This document shows, piece by piece, positions 38,437 through 47,963 of a stretch of 64,000 bases of DNA. A program made the position numbers and the translations under genes. The stretch's first letter is position 1. Each line of letters starts with the position of its first letter. This DNA is from Ruegeria sp. TM1040 (GTDB lineage Bacteria > Pseudomonadota > Alphaproteobacteria > Rhodobacterales > Rhodobacteraceae): positions 2,503,501 to 2,567,500 of the forward strand of contig NC_008044.1 in assembly GCF_000014065.1 (NCBI RefSeq). The letters run 5' to 3'. Under the pieces are notes generated by a model that did not search any database, had not been told where the DNA came from, and worked only from the letters and a program-made list of their open reading frames with translations.

Positions 38437-40970
38437 GCACGGAGGCCCTCATCACTGCCGTGATGATGATTGGGCATTCTCTGATCGGTCCTGAAAATCC
38501 GCGCATGCTGCAACAGCTTCTTCAGGCCGGGCAAGAGAACCGACCCGTGGTCGAGTTCCAGATCATCAACGGTGCGCCCCTGCGGTATAATTGGGAACAC
38601 GCCGACAAGGCCCAGGGGGTCAATGCCCGCACGCGCCTCGCCGAAGCTCCGGTGGATGCGCTGATCGTGACAGAGGCGATCCCGCTCGCCAATCATCTGC
38701 GCTGGAGCGATACCGAAGGCGCGATAGAAAAATTCTATAGCGTCGCCGCCCAGTCGAACCCCAATGTGACACTATATGTCCAGGAGGGCTGGCACAGCCT
38801 CTTGAGCGGAACCGGAGAAGAGGTGCCCTTTGATGACGGGGGCGACGTGGCCTGGCGCAGCCGCCTCGACAACGATCTGCCCCATTGGCAGGGTGTCGTA
38901 GAAAAAGTGCGCTCAAACACCGGCGGCGACATTCGCCTCTTACCCACAGGGCAAGCCCTTGGTCGTCTCGCGGACGCCATCGAAACCGGCACCGTGCCGG
39001 GGTTGAGTAGGATCAACGATGTCTTTTCGGACGACATTCACCCCAATGACATCGGGTTCTATTACCTCGCGCTTGTGCAATATGCGGTGCTCACCGGCAC
39101 CTCGCCCGAAGGCCTGCCACGCGTCCTGAAAACCGAATGGGGCACACCCTACAAGGCGCCTTCTGCCGATCTTGCGCTGCGCTTGCAGGAAATTGCGGCG
39201 GGCGCGGCCACGGGATCACAAGCGCGCATGACGCTTCCACCGGATCCTGTCGCGTTGCCGCTCGAGCCCGGGCCTGCAATCCTGAATGACGAGACCTCTG
39301 TTGCTGCCCTGCCATCCGGGAAACCGATTGTACGCAAGCAGCCGATTGCGATGAACCTTGCCGCGATCCGCGATTGGAGCCCGCAGGCACCTTTCCTCGA
39401 TCACTTCAAGACCGCGCGCGCCTGGATCGGACATTTGCCCGGGCGCTGGGGCGGTGTCACCGAAGAAGAGCTGCGCGCCGCAGGCTATCTCGACCCGGAT
39501 GGCTGGCCGCTCGCTATTCCGCCCGAGCTTGGCTCCATTGGAACCGTGCTCTTGAACGATCTGCCAGAAACCGCCAACAGCCTCTCGGGGCGCTATGTCG
39601 TGCGCTTTGACGGCAAAGGCATCGTCGAGGCGGGGGGGCGGGCAAAAAATGTCCGCTATGGCAAAAACCAGGTCTCGTTTGATTTTGAGCCCGGTCCCGG
39701 CGCGGTGGATATTCGCATTCAACGCTCTGATCGCGCGGGTACGGGCGACTATGTGCGCAACATCACCGTGGTGCGCGAACGCGACCTGCCAGCCTATGAT
39801 CAAGGGGCGCTGTTCAACCCGGACTGGCTTGACCGGATAGAAGGCTTTGCCGCGCTACGTTTCATGGATTGGATGGATACCAACAATTCGGACCAGATCG
39901 GTTGGGAGGATCGTCCGCGCTATCGCGACTACACTTGGAGCACCCGCGGTGTGCCCGCCGAGGTCCTCGTGACGCTTGCCAACCGCGTGGGCGCCGATCC
40001 CTGGTTCACCCTGCCACATATGTCCGACGATACTTATGTCCGCAATTTCGCCACGCTCGTGCGCGATGGACTGGACGAAGACCTAAAAGCCTATGTGGAA
40101 TATTCCAACGAGGTCTGGAACTGGCAGTTCCAACAGGCCCAATGGGCAGACAAGCAGGCGCAGGAGGCCTGGGGCAAAGACGGTCTGTGGCTGCAGTATT
40201 ATGGGGCAAGATCCGCCGAAATCGCCGAGATCTGGACCGAGGTTTTTGCTGAAGGCACGGATCAAGTACAGCTGCCTGACCGCCTTGTTCGGGTGATGTC
40301 CACTCAGACCGGCTGGCTCGGGCTTGAAGAGCAAATCCTGACTGCGCCGCTTTGGACGGCCGAAGACCCGGATCGCCAGCCACCCTACCGCAGTTTTGAT
40401 GCCTATGCCGTCACCGGATATTTTGGAGCATCACTCGGAATGCAGGAACAGGCGCCCATGGTGCGCGCCTGGCTCGCTGACAGCCGCGAGCGCGCGCGTG
40501 ATGCCGGGGTTCAAAACGGCCTGCGCGGGGCGGCGTTGGCCGGCTATGTTGAGGACCATCAGTTCGACATCGCAACCGCGCAGGCCCTGGTCGAATTGCA
40601 GGATGGGTTGAACAGCGGCTCGCAAGAGGGCGCGCTAAACGACCTCTTGGCGCGCATCCTCCCTTATCATGCCAAGGTTGCGGCAGAACACGACCTGGAA
40701 CTTATCATGTATGAGGGCGGCACCCATGTGGTCGGCCACGGCCCGCTGGTCGATGATGACGCGCTGACCGCGTTTTTCACGCATCTGAACTACAGTCCGG
40801 AGATGGGCGAGCTTTATCGCAAGCTGCTCAATGCCTGGCCCGACATCGGCGGAACCCTGTTTGGCGCCTATTCCGATGTGTCGGTACCAGGGCGCTGGGG
40901 CAGCTGGGGCAACTTGCGGACCCTTTCAGACAAAAACCCCCGCTGGGATGTGTTGGAGGCAGCCAGGTGA
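38433..40970 (+). CDS. SGNH-like domain fused to glycosidase-like barrel
   Basis: An 845-residue protein. Residues about 1-275 repeat the SGNH-like fold of the previous gene (MIGHSLIG near residue 12, YVQEGWHSL, DDIHPNDIGFYY near residue 205). After a linker there is a beta-rich section (about 310-460) and then a barrel-like domain with AYVEYSNEVWNWQF (about residue 553, a likely acid/base Glu) and LIMYEGGTHVVG (about residue 755, a possible nucleophile), reminiscent of clan-A glycoside hydrolases. ATG at 38433 has GGAGG five bases before it. No signal peptide is visible at this start. Enzymatic activity is inferred, not proven. Confidence 0.65.
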   Translation: MSTEALITAVMMIGHSLIGPENPRMLQQLLQAGQENRPVVEFQIINGAPLRYNWEHADKAQGVNARTRLAEAPVDALIVTEAIPLANHLRWSDTEGAIEKFYSVAAQSNPNVTLYVQEGWHSLLSGTGEEVPFDDGGDVAWRSRLDNDLPHWQGVVEKVRSNTGGDIRLLPTGQALGRLADAIETGTVPGLSRINDVFSDDIHPNDIGFYYLALVQYAVLTGTSPEGLPRVLKTEWGTPYKAPSADLALRLQEIAAGAATGSQARMTLPPDPVALPLEPGPAILNDETSVAALPSGKPIVRKQPIAMNLAAIRDWSPQAPFLDHFKTARAWIGHLPGRWGGVTEEELRAAGYLDPDGWPLAIPPELGSIGTVLLNDLPETANSLSGRYVVRFDGKGIVEAGGRAKNVRYGKNQVSFDFEPGPGAVDIRIQRSDRAGTGDYVRNITVVRERDLPAYDQGALFNPDWLDRIEGFAALRFMDWMDTNNSDQIGWEDRPRYRDYTWSTRGVPAEVLVTLANRVGADPWFTLPHMSDDTYVRNFATLVRDGLDEDLKAYVEYSNEVWNWQFQQAQWADKQAQEAWGKDGLWLQYYGARSAEIAEIWTEVFAEGTDQVQLPDRLVRVMSTQTGWLGLEEQILTAPLWTAEDPDRQPPYRSFDAYAVTGYFGASLGMQEQAPMVRAWLADSRERARDAGVQNGLRGAALAGYVEDHQFDIATAQALVELQDGLNSGSQEGALNDLLARILPYHAKVAAEHDLELIMYEGGTHVVGHGPLVDDDALTAFFTHLNYSPEMGELYRKLLNAWPDIGGTLFGAYSDVSVPGRWGSWGNLRTLSDKNPRWDVLEAAR

Positions 40971-41809
40971 CAGCCCCTCCCCAGCGCCGGATTTCCATCC
41001 TCATCCCCGCCCACAACGAGGCCGACTATATCGGTGATTGTCTCACAGCGCTTTATGCGTCTGAGATTCTCGGGCACGAGATTGAAGTCTTGGTGCTGGC
41101 AAATGGCTGCACTGACGAGACGGTTGCACGTACGAGAGAGATCCCCGCCCCCGAAGGCTGGAGGCTGCGCATTCTGGAGCGGGCAGAGGGCGGCAAACTT
41201 GCGGCTCTCTCCGAGGGTGATCGCGCCGCAACTGGGGATATTCTGGTGTATCTGGATGCCGATGTTCAGGTTGAAACAGACCTGCTGGCGCAAATTGCAG
41301 AGGCTCTCGGCAAAGGCCCAGCCCTCTACGCCAGTGGCACGCCATGTGTGGTCCCAGCACAGAGCGCGATCACCCGTGCCTATGCACGCGCATGGGTCCG
41401 CCTCCCTTTTGTAAGGATTGGCACGCCGGGGTTTGGGATCTTTGCCATGACCCGCGCCGGGCGGGCGCGCTGGCAAGACTGGCCCGCGATCATCTCAGAC
41501 GACACCTTTGCGCGGTTGAACTTTCGCCCTGAGGAGCGCATCCGCCTGCCCGGTCGCTATCATTGGCCCATGGTCGAAGGGTTTCGCAACCTCACCCGTG
41601 TGCGCAGACGACAGGATCGCGGCGTCGAGGAGATCAAGGAGCTGTTTCCACAGCTTTTGCAAAATGACGACCGACGCCCGTCTAGCGCACACAGCCTTGC
41701 TCGCGTCGCGCTGACACGTCCTCTCGATGCCACAGTCTATGTTGCCGTTGCACTGGCGGTGAAAACCAACCTGTTTGCTTCAAATGTGGTTTGGACGCGC
41801 GGGCGCTAA
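40967..41809 (+). CDS. Family 2 glycosyltransferase
   Basis: A 280-residue GT2 protein, last of the PKS/NRPS gene train. ISILIPAHNEADYIG is the nucleotide-binding start, VLANGCTDET the next loop and VYLDADVQVE (about residue 93) the DxD metal motif, followed by GTPGFGIFAMTR and the ISDDTFARLNF acceptor motif. GTG start overlapping the previous stop by four bases. A weak hydrophobic segment occurs near the C-terminus. It converges with the GT4 gene, 10 bases away, closing the operon. Confidence 0.88.
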   Translation: MTAPPQRRISILIPAHNEADYIGDCLTALYASEILGHEIEVLVLANGCTDETVARTREIPAPEGWRLRILERAEGGKLAALSEGDRAATGDILVYLDADVQVETDLLAQIAEALGKGPALYASGTPCVVPAQSAITRAYARAWVRLPFVRIGTPGFGIFAMTRAGRARWQDWPAIISDDTFARLNFRPEERIRLPGRYHWPMVEGFRNLTRVRRRQDRGVEEIKELFPQLLQNDDRRPSSAHSLARVALTRPLDATVYVAVALAVKTNLFASNVVWTRGR

Positions 41810-41819
41810 GCGAAGCCAT

Positions 41820-43034
41820 TCACTCAGCGTTTTCCGCGATCGCATCTGCAAAATGTTGCGCCAACTTCTCGGCTTCACGGTCGATATCGTGGCGCTCGAG
41901 CACGCGCGAACGCGCCTTCTGGCCCATTTGCTCAAACTGCGTTCTTGGCAATGCGGCGACCTCTACCATGAGATCCGCCAAGGCCTGTGCATCACCCGCG
42001 GGCACCATCCAGCCAGTTTCATCTGGCACAACCAGTTCGGGCGTGCCGGCGACATAGGTGGCCAGCACTGGTCGTCCGGAAGCCATGGCTTCCATCACCA
42101 CCATCGGCAACCCCTCGGCAAAAGACGGCAGCACCAAAGCGTGCGACTCCACGAGCGCCGTGCGCACGCCCGCCTCCGAGAGCCATCCGGTGAGGGTGAC
42201 ATTCTCGTAAAGCCCATGCGCTTTGATCGCGGTTTCCAGATCGGCGCGCATCTCGCCGTCACCAACCAAAGACACATGAATGTCAGGGACCGCGCGCACC
42301 GCTAGGGCAAGAGCCTGGATCAGAACCATCAGTCCCTTCTGCTCCACAAAGCGCCCGATGGCCACCAGTCGCAACGGGCCCTCTGGTACAGGGGCCGGGG
42401 CGCTGAACCGCGCGGGTTCGATACCGCAATGCACAATCTTGATACGCGGCCAAGCGCCATACGCCGCCCAGCGGCTAAGTTGACTGCGCCCGAAGCTTGA
42501 AATCGCCACGGCGAAACGGGCGCGGTCCACTTTCTCGCCCAACGAAAGCGCATGCGGCGCGTCGAATTCTTCGGGTCCATGGGTGGTAAAACTGTACCCC
42601 GGTGCGCCTAGCGCATTTGCCAAAAGTGCAACCGTTGTGGCATTGGTGCCGAAGTGCGCGTGAAGATGCGCGCACCCCACACGCGCAGTGACGCGGGTCA
42701 CATAAGCCGCCTCCAACAGATAGATCAAATGCCGCAGTCGCTTGGACTGGGCCCTTCCAAGCCGCATCGCCAACAGGAAAGCGCGCCAGCCGGAAAGCGG
42801 CGCGCGCAGACCGCAAGCCAGAAGTGCTAACACAAGACGCGCCGCACCCGCAGCCAGCACATAGTGGCACTGCGCCGCCTCCGCCTGATCACCGGGATCC
42901 ACAAGCGCCTGATCCGTCGCCCGCATCGCAAGCCGGACCACCGTGATCCCCCGCCGCTCGAGCGCTTGGATTTCACGGCGAATGAAGCTCTGCGAAGGTT
43001 GTGGGTAAGTATTGAGCACATAGGCAATTTTCAC
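41820..43034 (-). CDS. Family 4 glycosyltransferase
   Basis: A 404-residue GT4 enzyme with a GT-B fold. The N-terminus KIAYVLNTYPQPSQSFIRREI is typical. The C-terminal half has VAIGRFVEQKGL (about residue 225) and the EGLPMVVMEAMASGRPVLAT motif (about residue 312) with the two spaced glutamates. The frame opens further to 43127, but the residues before the GTG at 43034 do not fit the family. It is alone on the minus strand between two plus-strand units. Sugar specificity unknown. Confidence 0.88.
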   Translation of the reverse strand: MKIAYVLNTYPQPSQSFIRREIQALERRGITVVRLAMRATDQALVDPGDQAEAAQCHYVLAAGAARLVLALLACGLRAPLSGWRAFLLAMRLGRAQSKRLRHLIYLLEAAYVTRVTARVGCAHLHAHFGTNATTVALLANALGAPGYSFTTHGPEEFDAPHALSLGEKVDRARFAVAISSFGRSQLSRWAAYGAWPRIKIVHCGIEPARFSAPAPVPEGPLRLVAIGRFVEQKGLMVLIQALALAVRAVPDIHVSLVGDGEMRADLETAIKAHGLYENVTLTGWLSEAGVRTALVESHALVLPSFAEGLPMVVMEAMASGRPVLATYVAGTPELVVPDETGWMVPAGDAQALADLMVEVAALPRTQFEQMGQKARSRVLERHDIDREAEKLAQHFADAIAENAE

Positions 43035-43238
43035 GCCGGTTGATCCCTTTCCGCGGTCCGCACTGAAACCTAGCCGGATCACCGGATTTTGCCCAGACTG
43101 AACCACCTCGCGCGCTCTTTTGCGCACACCCGTGGTCCAAAAGGCTACCCCACCCCATCTGCCCCGGTGCGGCGATTGACCTCCTGCCAGCGCGGACTTA
43201 GCCTTGGGACGACCCTCAATGGCTCGACCTGGATCCCA

Positions 43239-44591
43239 ATGACACTCAGTACCACCAATCAGAGCCTGATGGCGCGCGTTGTGCGTTCGACGTCATGGAT
43301 CGTTCTGGGGTTTGGGACTGGCCAGATCCTGCGACTCGGGTCGAATTTGTTGCTGACGCGCATCCTCTTTCCCGAAGCCTTTGGGCTCATGGCTCTGGTC
43401 ACTGTGATCATCATTGGCCTCTCGCTGTTTTCGGATATGGGCATTTCCAATGCCATCGCGCAAAACCCCCGAGGCGATGAGCCGGATTTTCTCGACTCCG
43501 CCTGGACCGTTCAAATTATCCGGGGCGGGCTCCTGTGGCTGCTGACCTGCGCCCTCGCCCTGCCTGCCGCTTCTTTTTATGACGCCCCCGAACTGGCCTA
43601 TTGCCTGCCGATCGCGGGGTTTAGTCTGGTCCTACAGGGGCTTTTACCGACACGGGTCGAGACGGCGTATCGCCATCTCCTTGTAGGGCGGGTGACGGCG
43701 ATCAACCTCATGGCACAGGCCTGTGGCATCCTCTGCATGGTGACACTTGCCATCTGGACCCAATCGGTGATCGCACTCGCGATTGGCACTGTCGTTCAGG
43801 AAGGTGCCAAACTGGCATTTGTGCACTGGACGCTACCCGGGCGGCGCAACAGCCTGCGGTGGGAGCCCGCAGCCACGCATGAGCTGATCGGCATGGGCAA
43901 GTGGATCTTCCTTTCCACGGCCTGCTTCTTTCTCACGACCCAGGGCGACCGGGCGATCCTGGGCAAATACCTCTCGCTTGAGGCGATGGGCATCTACAAT
44001 ATCGCGTTCTTTCTGGCGAATTTTCCAGTCCAACTGGGCCAGGACGTCAATCAACGCCTCATGATCCCGGTCTATCGCGACAAGCCAGCGCTTGAGAGTG
44101 ACGAAAACCGGCGCAAACAGCGCCAGCTTCGCTACGCGCTCACGGGGGGGATCCTGTCGATCCTGTGGCTGATGGCATGGATTGGTCCGTGGCTTGTGGA
44201 GCTCTTGTATGATGATCGCTATGCGGCGGCCGGGCCGGTGATCGTTCTGCTTGCGAGCAGTCTGGCCCCGTCGATCATCGTCCTGACCTACGATCGTGCC
44301 GCGCTGGCTGCTGGCGACACCAAGCGATTCTTCTTTTACACGGCCACCCGCGCCTTTGTTCAGACTGCACTGTTTCTGGCCGGGGTCACCCAGTTTGGAC
44401 TGGTGGGAGGCATTGCGGCGATGGGGCTGGCTGTTTTCTGCTCCTACCCGACATTGATGCGACACACGCGCCCTTACCGGGCTCAGGACCCCGGGCACGA
44501 TCTGGTCTATCTGACCGCCAGCCTCGTGATGTGTGGGAGCGCACTCTGGTACCACTGGCCCAAAATCGCAGCCAGTGTCGGGGTCATGTAA
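43239..44591 (+). CDS. Wzx-type polysaccharide flippase (MOP superfamily)
   Basis: An approximately 450-residue membrane protein with about twelve to fourteen hydrophobic segments, of the polysaccharide exporter (PST/Wzx) family. Family features are SWIVLGFGTGQILRLGSNLLL near the start, FPEAFGLMALV, a FSDMGISNAIAQ loop and TTQGDRAILGKYLSLEAMGIY in the second half. It would flip lipid-linked repeat units to the periplasm. The ATG at 43239 and another at 43269 are both possible starts, and neither has a strong ribosome site. Confidence 0.87.
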   Translation: MTLSTTNQSLMARVVRSTSWIVLGFGTGQILRLGSNLLLTRILFPEAFGLMALVTVIIIGLSLFSDMGISNAIAQNPRGDEPDFLDSAWTVQIIRGGLLWLLTCALALPAASFYDAPELAYCLPIAGFSLVLQGLLPTRVETAYRHLLVGRVTAINLMAQACGILCMVTLAIWTQSVIALAIGTVVQEGAKLAFVHWTLPGRRNSLRWEPAATHELIGMGKWIFLSTACFFLTTQGDRAILGKYLSLEAMGIYNIAFFLANFPVQLGQDVNQRLMIPVYRDKPALESDENRRKQRQLRYALTGGILSILWLMAWIGPWLVELLYDDRYAAAGPVIVLLASSLAPSIIVLTYDRAALAAGDTKRFFFYTATRAFVQTALFLAGVTQFGLVGGIAAMGLAVFCSYPTLMRHTRPYRAQDPGHDLVYLTASLVMCGSALWYHWPKIAASVGVM

Positions 44592-44599
44592 CCAAATGC

Positions 44600-45874
44600 C
44601 TAGCTACGCGCGTGCCGTTCCGTGCCGCGTCCGCCCAGCGCAAAGAGGCGTGCAAACAGACCTTTTTTGCGCGTCGTCAGAACCGGGATCGTCACCACCG
44701 GGGACAGGCCGGTTTCCCGCTTCATCTGCCCGCTCGACCGCAGAACCGGATGGCGCAAGTCTAGGGCAAAGGCCGCAAGAACCCCCAAGACAAAGCTCGC
44801 AAGGGCGCCCTTGATCGCCAAAGACTTGCGGCCACCGCCCATCGCATAATCCGGCAGCGGTGCGGGCTCGATCACCCGCAGACGCTCGCCTTGACTGGCG
44901 GTCTCCAGTCGGAACCCGACCTCGGCCTCGGCGCGACGCGCGGTGATGACTTCAAGCTCGGACTGCATCTGCTGTTGACGCCGCTCATAGCTGGCCAATT
45001 GGCGATCCACGTCCGGGGTGAGCTCGAGAGACGCCTCCAGTTCGGCGCGGCGATCCACAAGCAGCTGGCGCTGCGCTGTCAAGCTTTCGAGCTGGGCGTC
45101 GAACTCTTCGCGAACCCGGCGCGCATAGGCTTCACGTTGTGTTGCCTCGGCCTCCTCAGCACCTTTGCGCAATTCGATCTCTTGTCGCGCGAGTTCCAGC
45201 AGGCTTTCATTGATCGCCGTAATTTCCGCGCCTCGCATCTCGATTGCACCGGGCAAGGTCACGGCGTTCTCGTGCCTGAAGTTGGCAATCTCTTCCTCAA
45301 GCGCCGTGATGTCACGCACCAATGCCGCTTCTTTTTCATTGAAAAAGAGCAAGGTTTCGCGCGCCTCGGCGAGCCGGGTGTTCTGGCTGAGGGCAATGGT
45401 GCGCTTGGAAAATTCGCGCGCGACGGCCTGCGCTTGCTCGCGGGTCGGCATATTCGCGGTGATCGTAAGCACCGAGATCGCGCCATCGTCGGACCCGCCT
45501 TCGCGGGCCGCGGCGGTCCCCATCAAAGAAACAGAGTTGCGCATCAGGGGGACAATTTCGGAATCCAGAAGCCCGGGACGGTCCGCAAAGAGGTCAAGCT
45601 GATCCACGATTTCTAGGATCGTTCCGCGCGCCATCAGCTGTTGTTCGATCAATTGGATACGTCGTGCAGAGGACCCCTCCGCAGTCGAGCGCGCCAGATC
45701 TCCGGCAATCTTTGGACGGGTAATCTGGATCACTTCGGTGCTGGAATAGATCGGCTGCTTCTGCAGCGCCAGCCAGACCGACACCACACAGCCCAGAAAT
45801 GTGACGACAACGATCAGCGACACACGGCGGCGCAGCATGTCGATGAAATCTGCAATGGAATAGATAGACGCCAT
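44600..45874 (-). CDS. Wzz/GumC-type chain length determinant
   Basis: A 424-residue polysaccharide co-polymerase. It has an N-terminal membrane segment (about residues 17-35, LIVVVTFLGCVVSVWLAL), a long periplasmic part with coiled-coil stretches (about 130-320, many Glu, Ala, Gln and Arg) and a C-terminal membrane segment (about 345-370, AIKGALASFVLGVLAAFAL) preceded by the proline-containing ERLRVIEPAPLP motif. It has no kinase domain of its own. It lies 33 bases after the CpsD-like gene, as usual for separate Wzz and kinase partners. It sets polymer length and bridges to export. Confidence 0.88.
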   Translation of the reverse strand: MASIYSIADFIDMLRRRVSLIVVVTFLGCVVSVWLALQKQPIYSSTEVIQITRPKIAGDLARSTAEGSSARRIQLIEQQLMARGTILEIVDQLDLFADRPGLLDSEIVPLMRNSVSLMGTAAAREGGSDDGAISVLTITANMPTREQAQAVAREFSKRTIALSQNTRLAEARETLLFFNEKEAALVRDITALEEEIANFRHENAVTLPGAIEMRGAEITAINESLLELARQEIELRKGAEEAEATQREAYARRVREEFDAQLESLTAQRQLLVDRRAELEASLELTPDVDRQLASYERRQQQMQSELEVITARRAEAEVGFRLETASQGERLRVIEPAPLPDYAMGGGRKSLAIKGALASFVLGVLAAFALDLRHPVLRSSGQMKRETGLSPVVTIPVLTTRKKGLFARLFALGGRGTERHARS

Positions 45875-45907
45875 ATCGAAATCTGTCCTCTTTTCCCGCG
45901 AGCCGTT

Positions 45908-47098
45908 TCAGGCGCCGCCGGAAAACTCATCCTCGTTGCGGGCACGGTTCAAAACCACCCCGAGAAGCTGGGTGTGCCCTGCAAGCATTTTCTCGCAGGC
46001 TTTGAGGTGACGCGCCGTTGTCTGGCTGCCATCCGAGACCAACAAAACGCCGTCGACCTGAGGCAGAAAGGCCGCCACATCATCGTTGTGAAGCACGGGC
46101 GGCAAATCGAACAACACGACATCGGCGCGGGTGCGCTCGACCAGATCGTCGATGATCGATGCACAACGGGTTTCGTGGAGCACTTCGGCAGCGTTGTGAA
46201 AGGTCGACGTATTCAGACCCAATGCAAGCCGGTCGGACGCGGCCACGAGATGCTCCTCGAGACGGATCTCACCGCGGAGGAACCCAAGCATATCGCCATT
46301 GTAAAGCGCCGAGCGTTCGAGGCCCAAGCTGCGGGCGATACCGGGATTGCGCAGGTTCATATCCATCAGCACCGTGCGGCTGTTGGGGACGCGTGCAAGG
46401 CTCAAGGCCAGATTGGCCGCGGTGAAGCTCGCGCCACATCCCGGTGTCGGACCACAGACAGCAACACGTTTCCACCCATGCGCCCGCAGGCTGTGCAGCA
46501 TGCGGGTCCGCAACAGATCAAACGCGCGCGCCGTCGGCGAACTCCGGAAGAAATCCACCAGCGGCAGACGGCTGCGACGCTCGTTAAGCCCCGTCACTTC
46601 TACATGTCGCATGATATGCCAGGGGTCCGGCAAGGCGGCTGGCAAGCTGGCGTTGGCCTCACGTTGCAACGGCGGCGCAATATCGATCTGCGCGGCGGGC
46701 GTTACCGATGCGTCCTGCTCGGGCCGGCTCTCTCTCGAGGCCGGTTGCCGCGCGACACGACTGGCTGCAACAGACGTGTCATCATCAGCAGGCTGAAAGC
46801 GCCTAGCACTGCGTCGAGCGGTTAGGCTTTCGCGCGTCTCCGCGTGCACATCGGTCTCTACTTTTGCGGGCGACGGGCGCGAGGGCCGCGTCGGGCGCAC
46901 CGGTGTCACAGGCGCAGAAGCCTCTTTGACCGACGGCGTCGACTGATCGGCCGGGGCACGATCAGCGGAAGGACGGTTCACAGATACACGGTCGGCAGTT
47001 GACGGTTCCGAAGTTGGGGCAGAACGCACGACATCCTGCGCAGGCGTTTCTTCACGCTTGCGCCGCCGCCGAAACTTTCTGAACCCGTGGTCCGTCAT
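45908..47098 (-). CDS. CpsD/CapB-like P-loop protein lacking the Walker A lysine
   Basis: A 396-residue protein shaped like a bacterial tyrosine kinase partner of Wzz. The first half is a basic, Pro/Ala/Ser-rich disordered tail (about residues 1-145). The P-loop domain follows: Walker A region GPTPGCGASF with Ala223 where the catalytic lysine is expected, Walker A' VLMDMNLRNPG and Walker B VVLFDLPP. The C-terminus ends NRARNEDEFSGGA without the usual tyrosine cluster. It may therefore be a pseudokinase or a regulatory ATPase-like protein. ATG at 47098; an upstream open frame exists. Confidence 0.82.
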   Translation of the reverse strand: MTDHGFRKFRRRRKREETPAQDVVRSAPTSEPSTADRVSVNRPSADRAPADQSTPSVKEASAPVTPVRPTRPSRPSPAKVETDVHAETRESLTARRSARRFQPADDDTSVAASRVARQPASRESRPEQDASVTPAAQIDIAPPLQREANASLPAALPDPWHIMRHVEVTGLNERRSRLPLVDFFRSSPTARAFDLLRTRMLHSLRAHGWKRVAVCGPTPGCGASFTAANLALSLARVPNSRTVLMDMNLRNPGIARSLGLERSALYNGDMLGFLRGEIRLEEHLVAASDRLALGLNTSTFHNAAEVLHETRCASIIDDLVERTRADVVLFDLPPVLHNDDVAAFLPQVDGVLLVSDGSQTTARHLKACEKMLAGHTQLLGVVLNRARNEDEFSGGA

Positions 47099-47249
47099 CC
47101 GTGTCTCTTTATCCTCTCTCAAACATAGGACAGAGGCTATGTTTTCACCATCACGATCTACGTAGTCTTTCACATAGCACCTATCAAAACTCTGCGAGCG
47201 CTTCGCTCTTGGCCCGTTTGTCCGTATGCAGGCGGGAAAACGGGCGCCG

Positions 47250-47963
47250 TCAGTACCCGGTGCTGCGCAATATGACACCAAGGGTCCTGAACAAAATGTT
47301 CAGATCTTCCTTGAAGGAGAGATTGCGGCAATAGGCCTCGTCAATTCGTGCACGATCCGCAAAGCTGGTCTCGTTGCGTTCGCCCACCTGCCAGGGACCG
47401 GTGATACCCGGGCGCAGCGCGAAATATGCATCGGCTTTGCCATAGATCGACAGCTGATCCACCATCATGGGGCGTGCACCAACAAGGCTCATATCGCCGA
47501 TCAGCACGTTCCACAGCTGGGGCAACTCGTCCAGCGACGTCACCCGCATCATCCGACCCAATCGAGTCACGCGCGGGTCATCCTTGATCTTCTGATCGCG
47601 CTCCCATTCGCGGCGCAGCTCTGGATCACGCGCCAGGTGCCATTGTAGCAGCGCCTCGGCATCGGGCACCATCGTGCGCAGTTTCAGCATGGAAAACACG
47701 CGCCCGTCTTTGCCCAATCGCTTTTGCCGATAGAAAGGAGACCCGCTCTCGAACCAAAGCGCAACAACGCAGGCCAAAAGCAACGGAAGGGCGATCGGAA
47801 GGGCAAGCAGAACCAAGCCGATGTCGAGTGCACGCTTGCCAAAAGCCGCGTAGCCCCCGTGTGAATAGATGGGACCAACCTCGCGGAGCGCTTCCGCCAG
47901 TGCGATCTCTGGAAAGTCGCGCCCTGTCGGGCGTCTCAACGCCCCGTGATCGAGTGTTTTCAT
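47250..47963 (-). CDS. Undecaprenyl-phosphate sugar phosphotransferase (ExoY-like)
   Basis: The priming enzyme that transfers a sugar-1-phosphate to undecaprenyl phosphate (PGT/bacterial sugar transferase family), 237 residues. One membrane hairpin lies at about residues 46-70 ([19 protein letters not shown]), followed by [26 protein letters not shown] (the Arg and Asp/Glu region) and [24 protein letters not shown]. The ATG at 47961-47963 has GGGGG about eight bases before it; a GTG at 47984 is an alternative. First gene of the minus-strand trio with the CpsD-like and Wzz-like genes. Confidence 0.92.
   Translation of the reverse strand: MKTLDHGALRRPTGRDFPEIALAEALREVGPIYSHGGYAAFGKRALDIGLVLLALPIALPLLLACVVALWFESGSPFYRQKRLGKDGRVFSMLKLRTMVPDAEALLQWHLARDPELRREWERDQKIKDDPRVTRLGRMMRVTSLDELPQLWNVLIGDMSLVGARPMMVDQLSIYGKADAYFALRPGITGPWQVGERNETSFADRARIDEAYCRNLSFKEDLNILFRTLGVILRSTGY

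Noticed and set aside
43089-43238. 50-residue N-terminal extension of the flippase
   Set aside because: The extra residues are basic and Pro/Ser-rich with no membrane segment, unlike the Wzx N-terminus.
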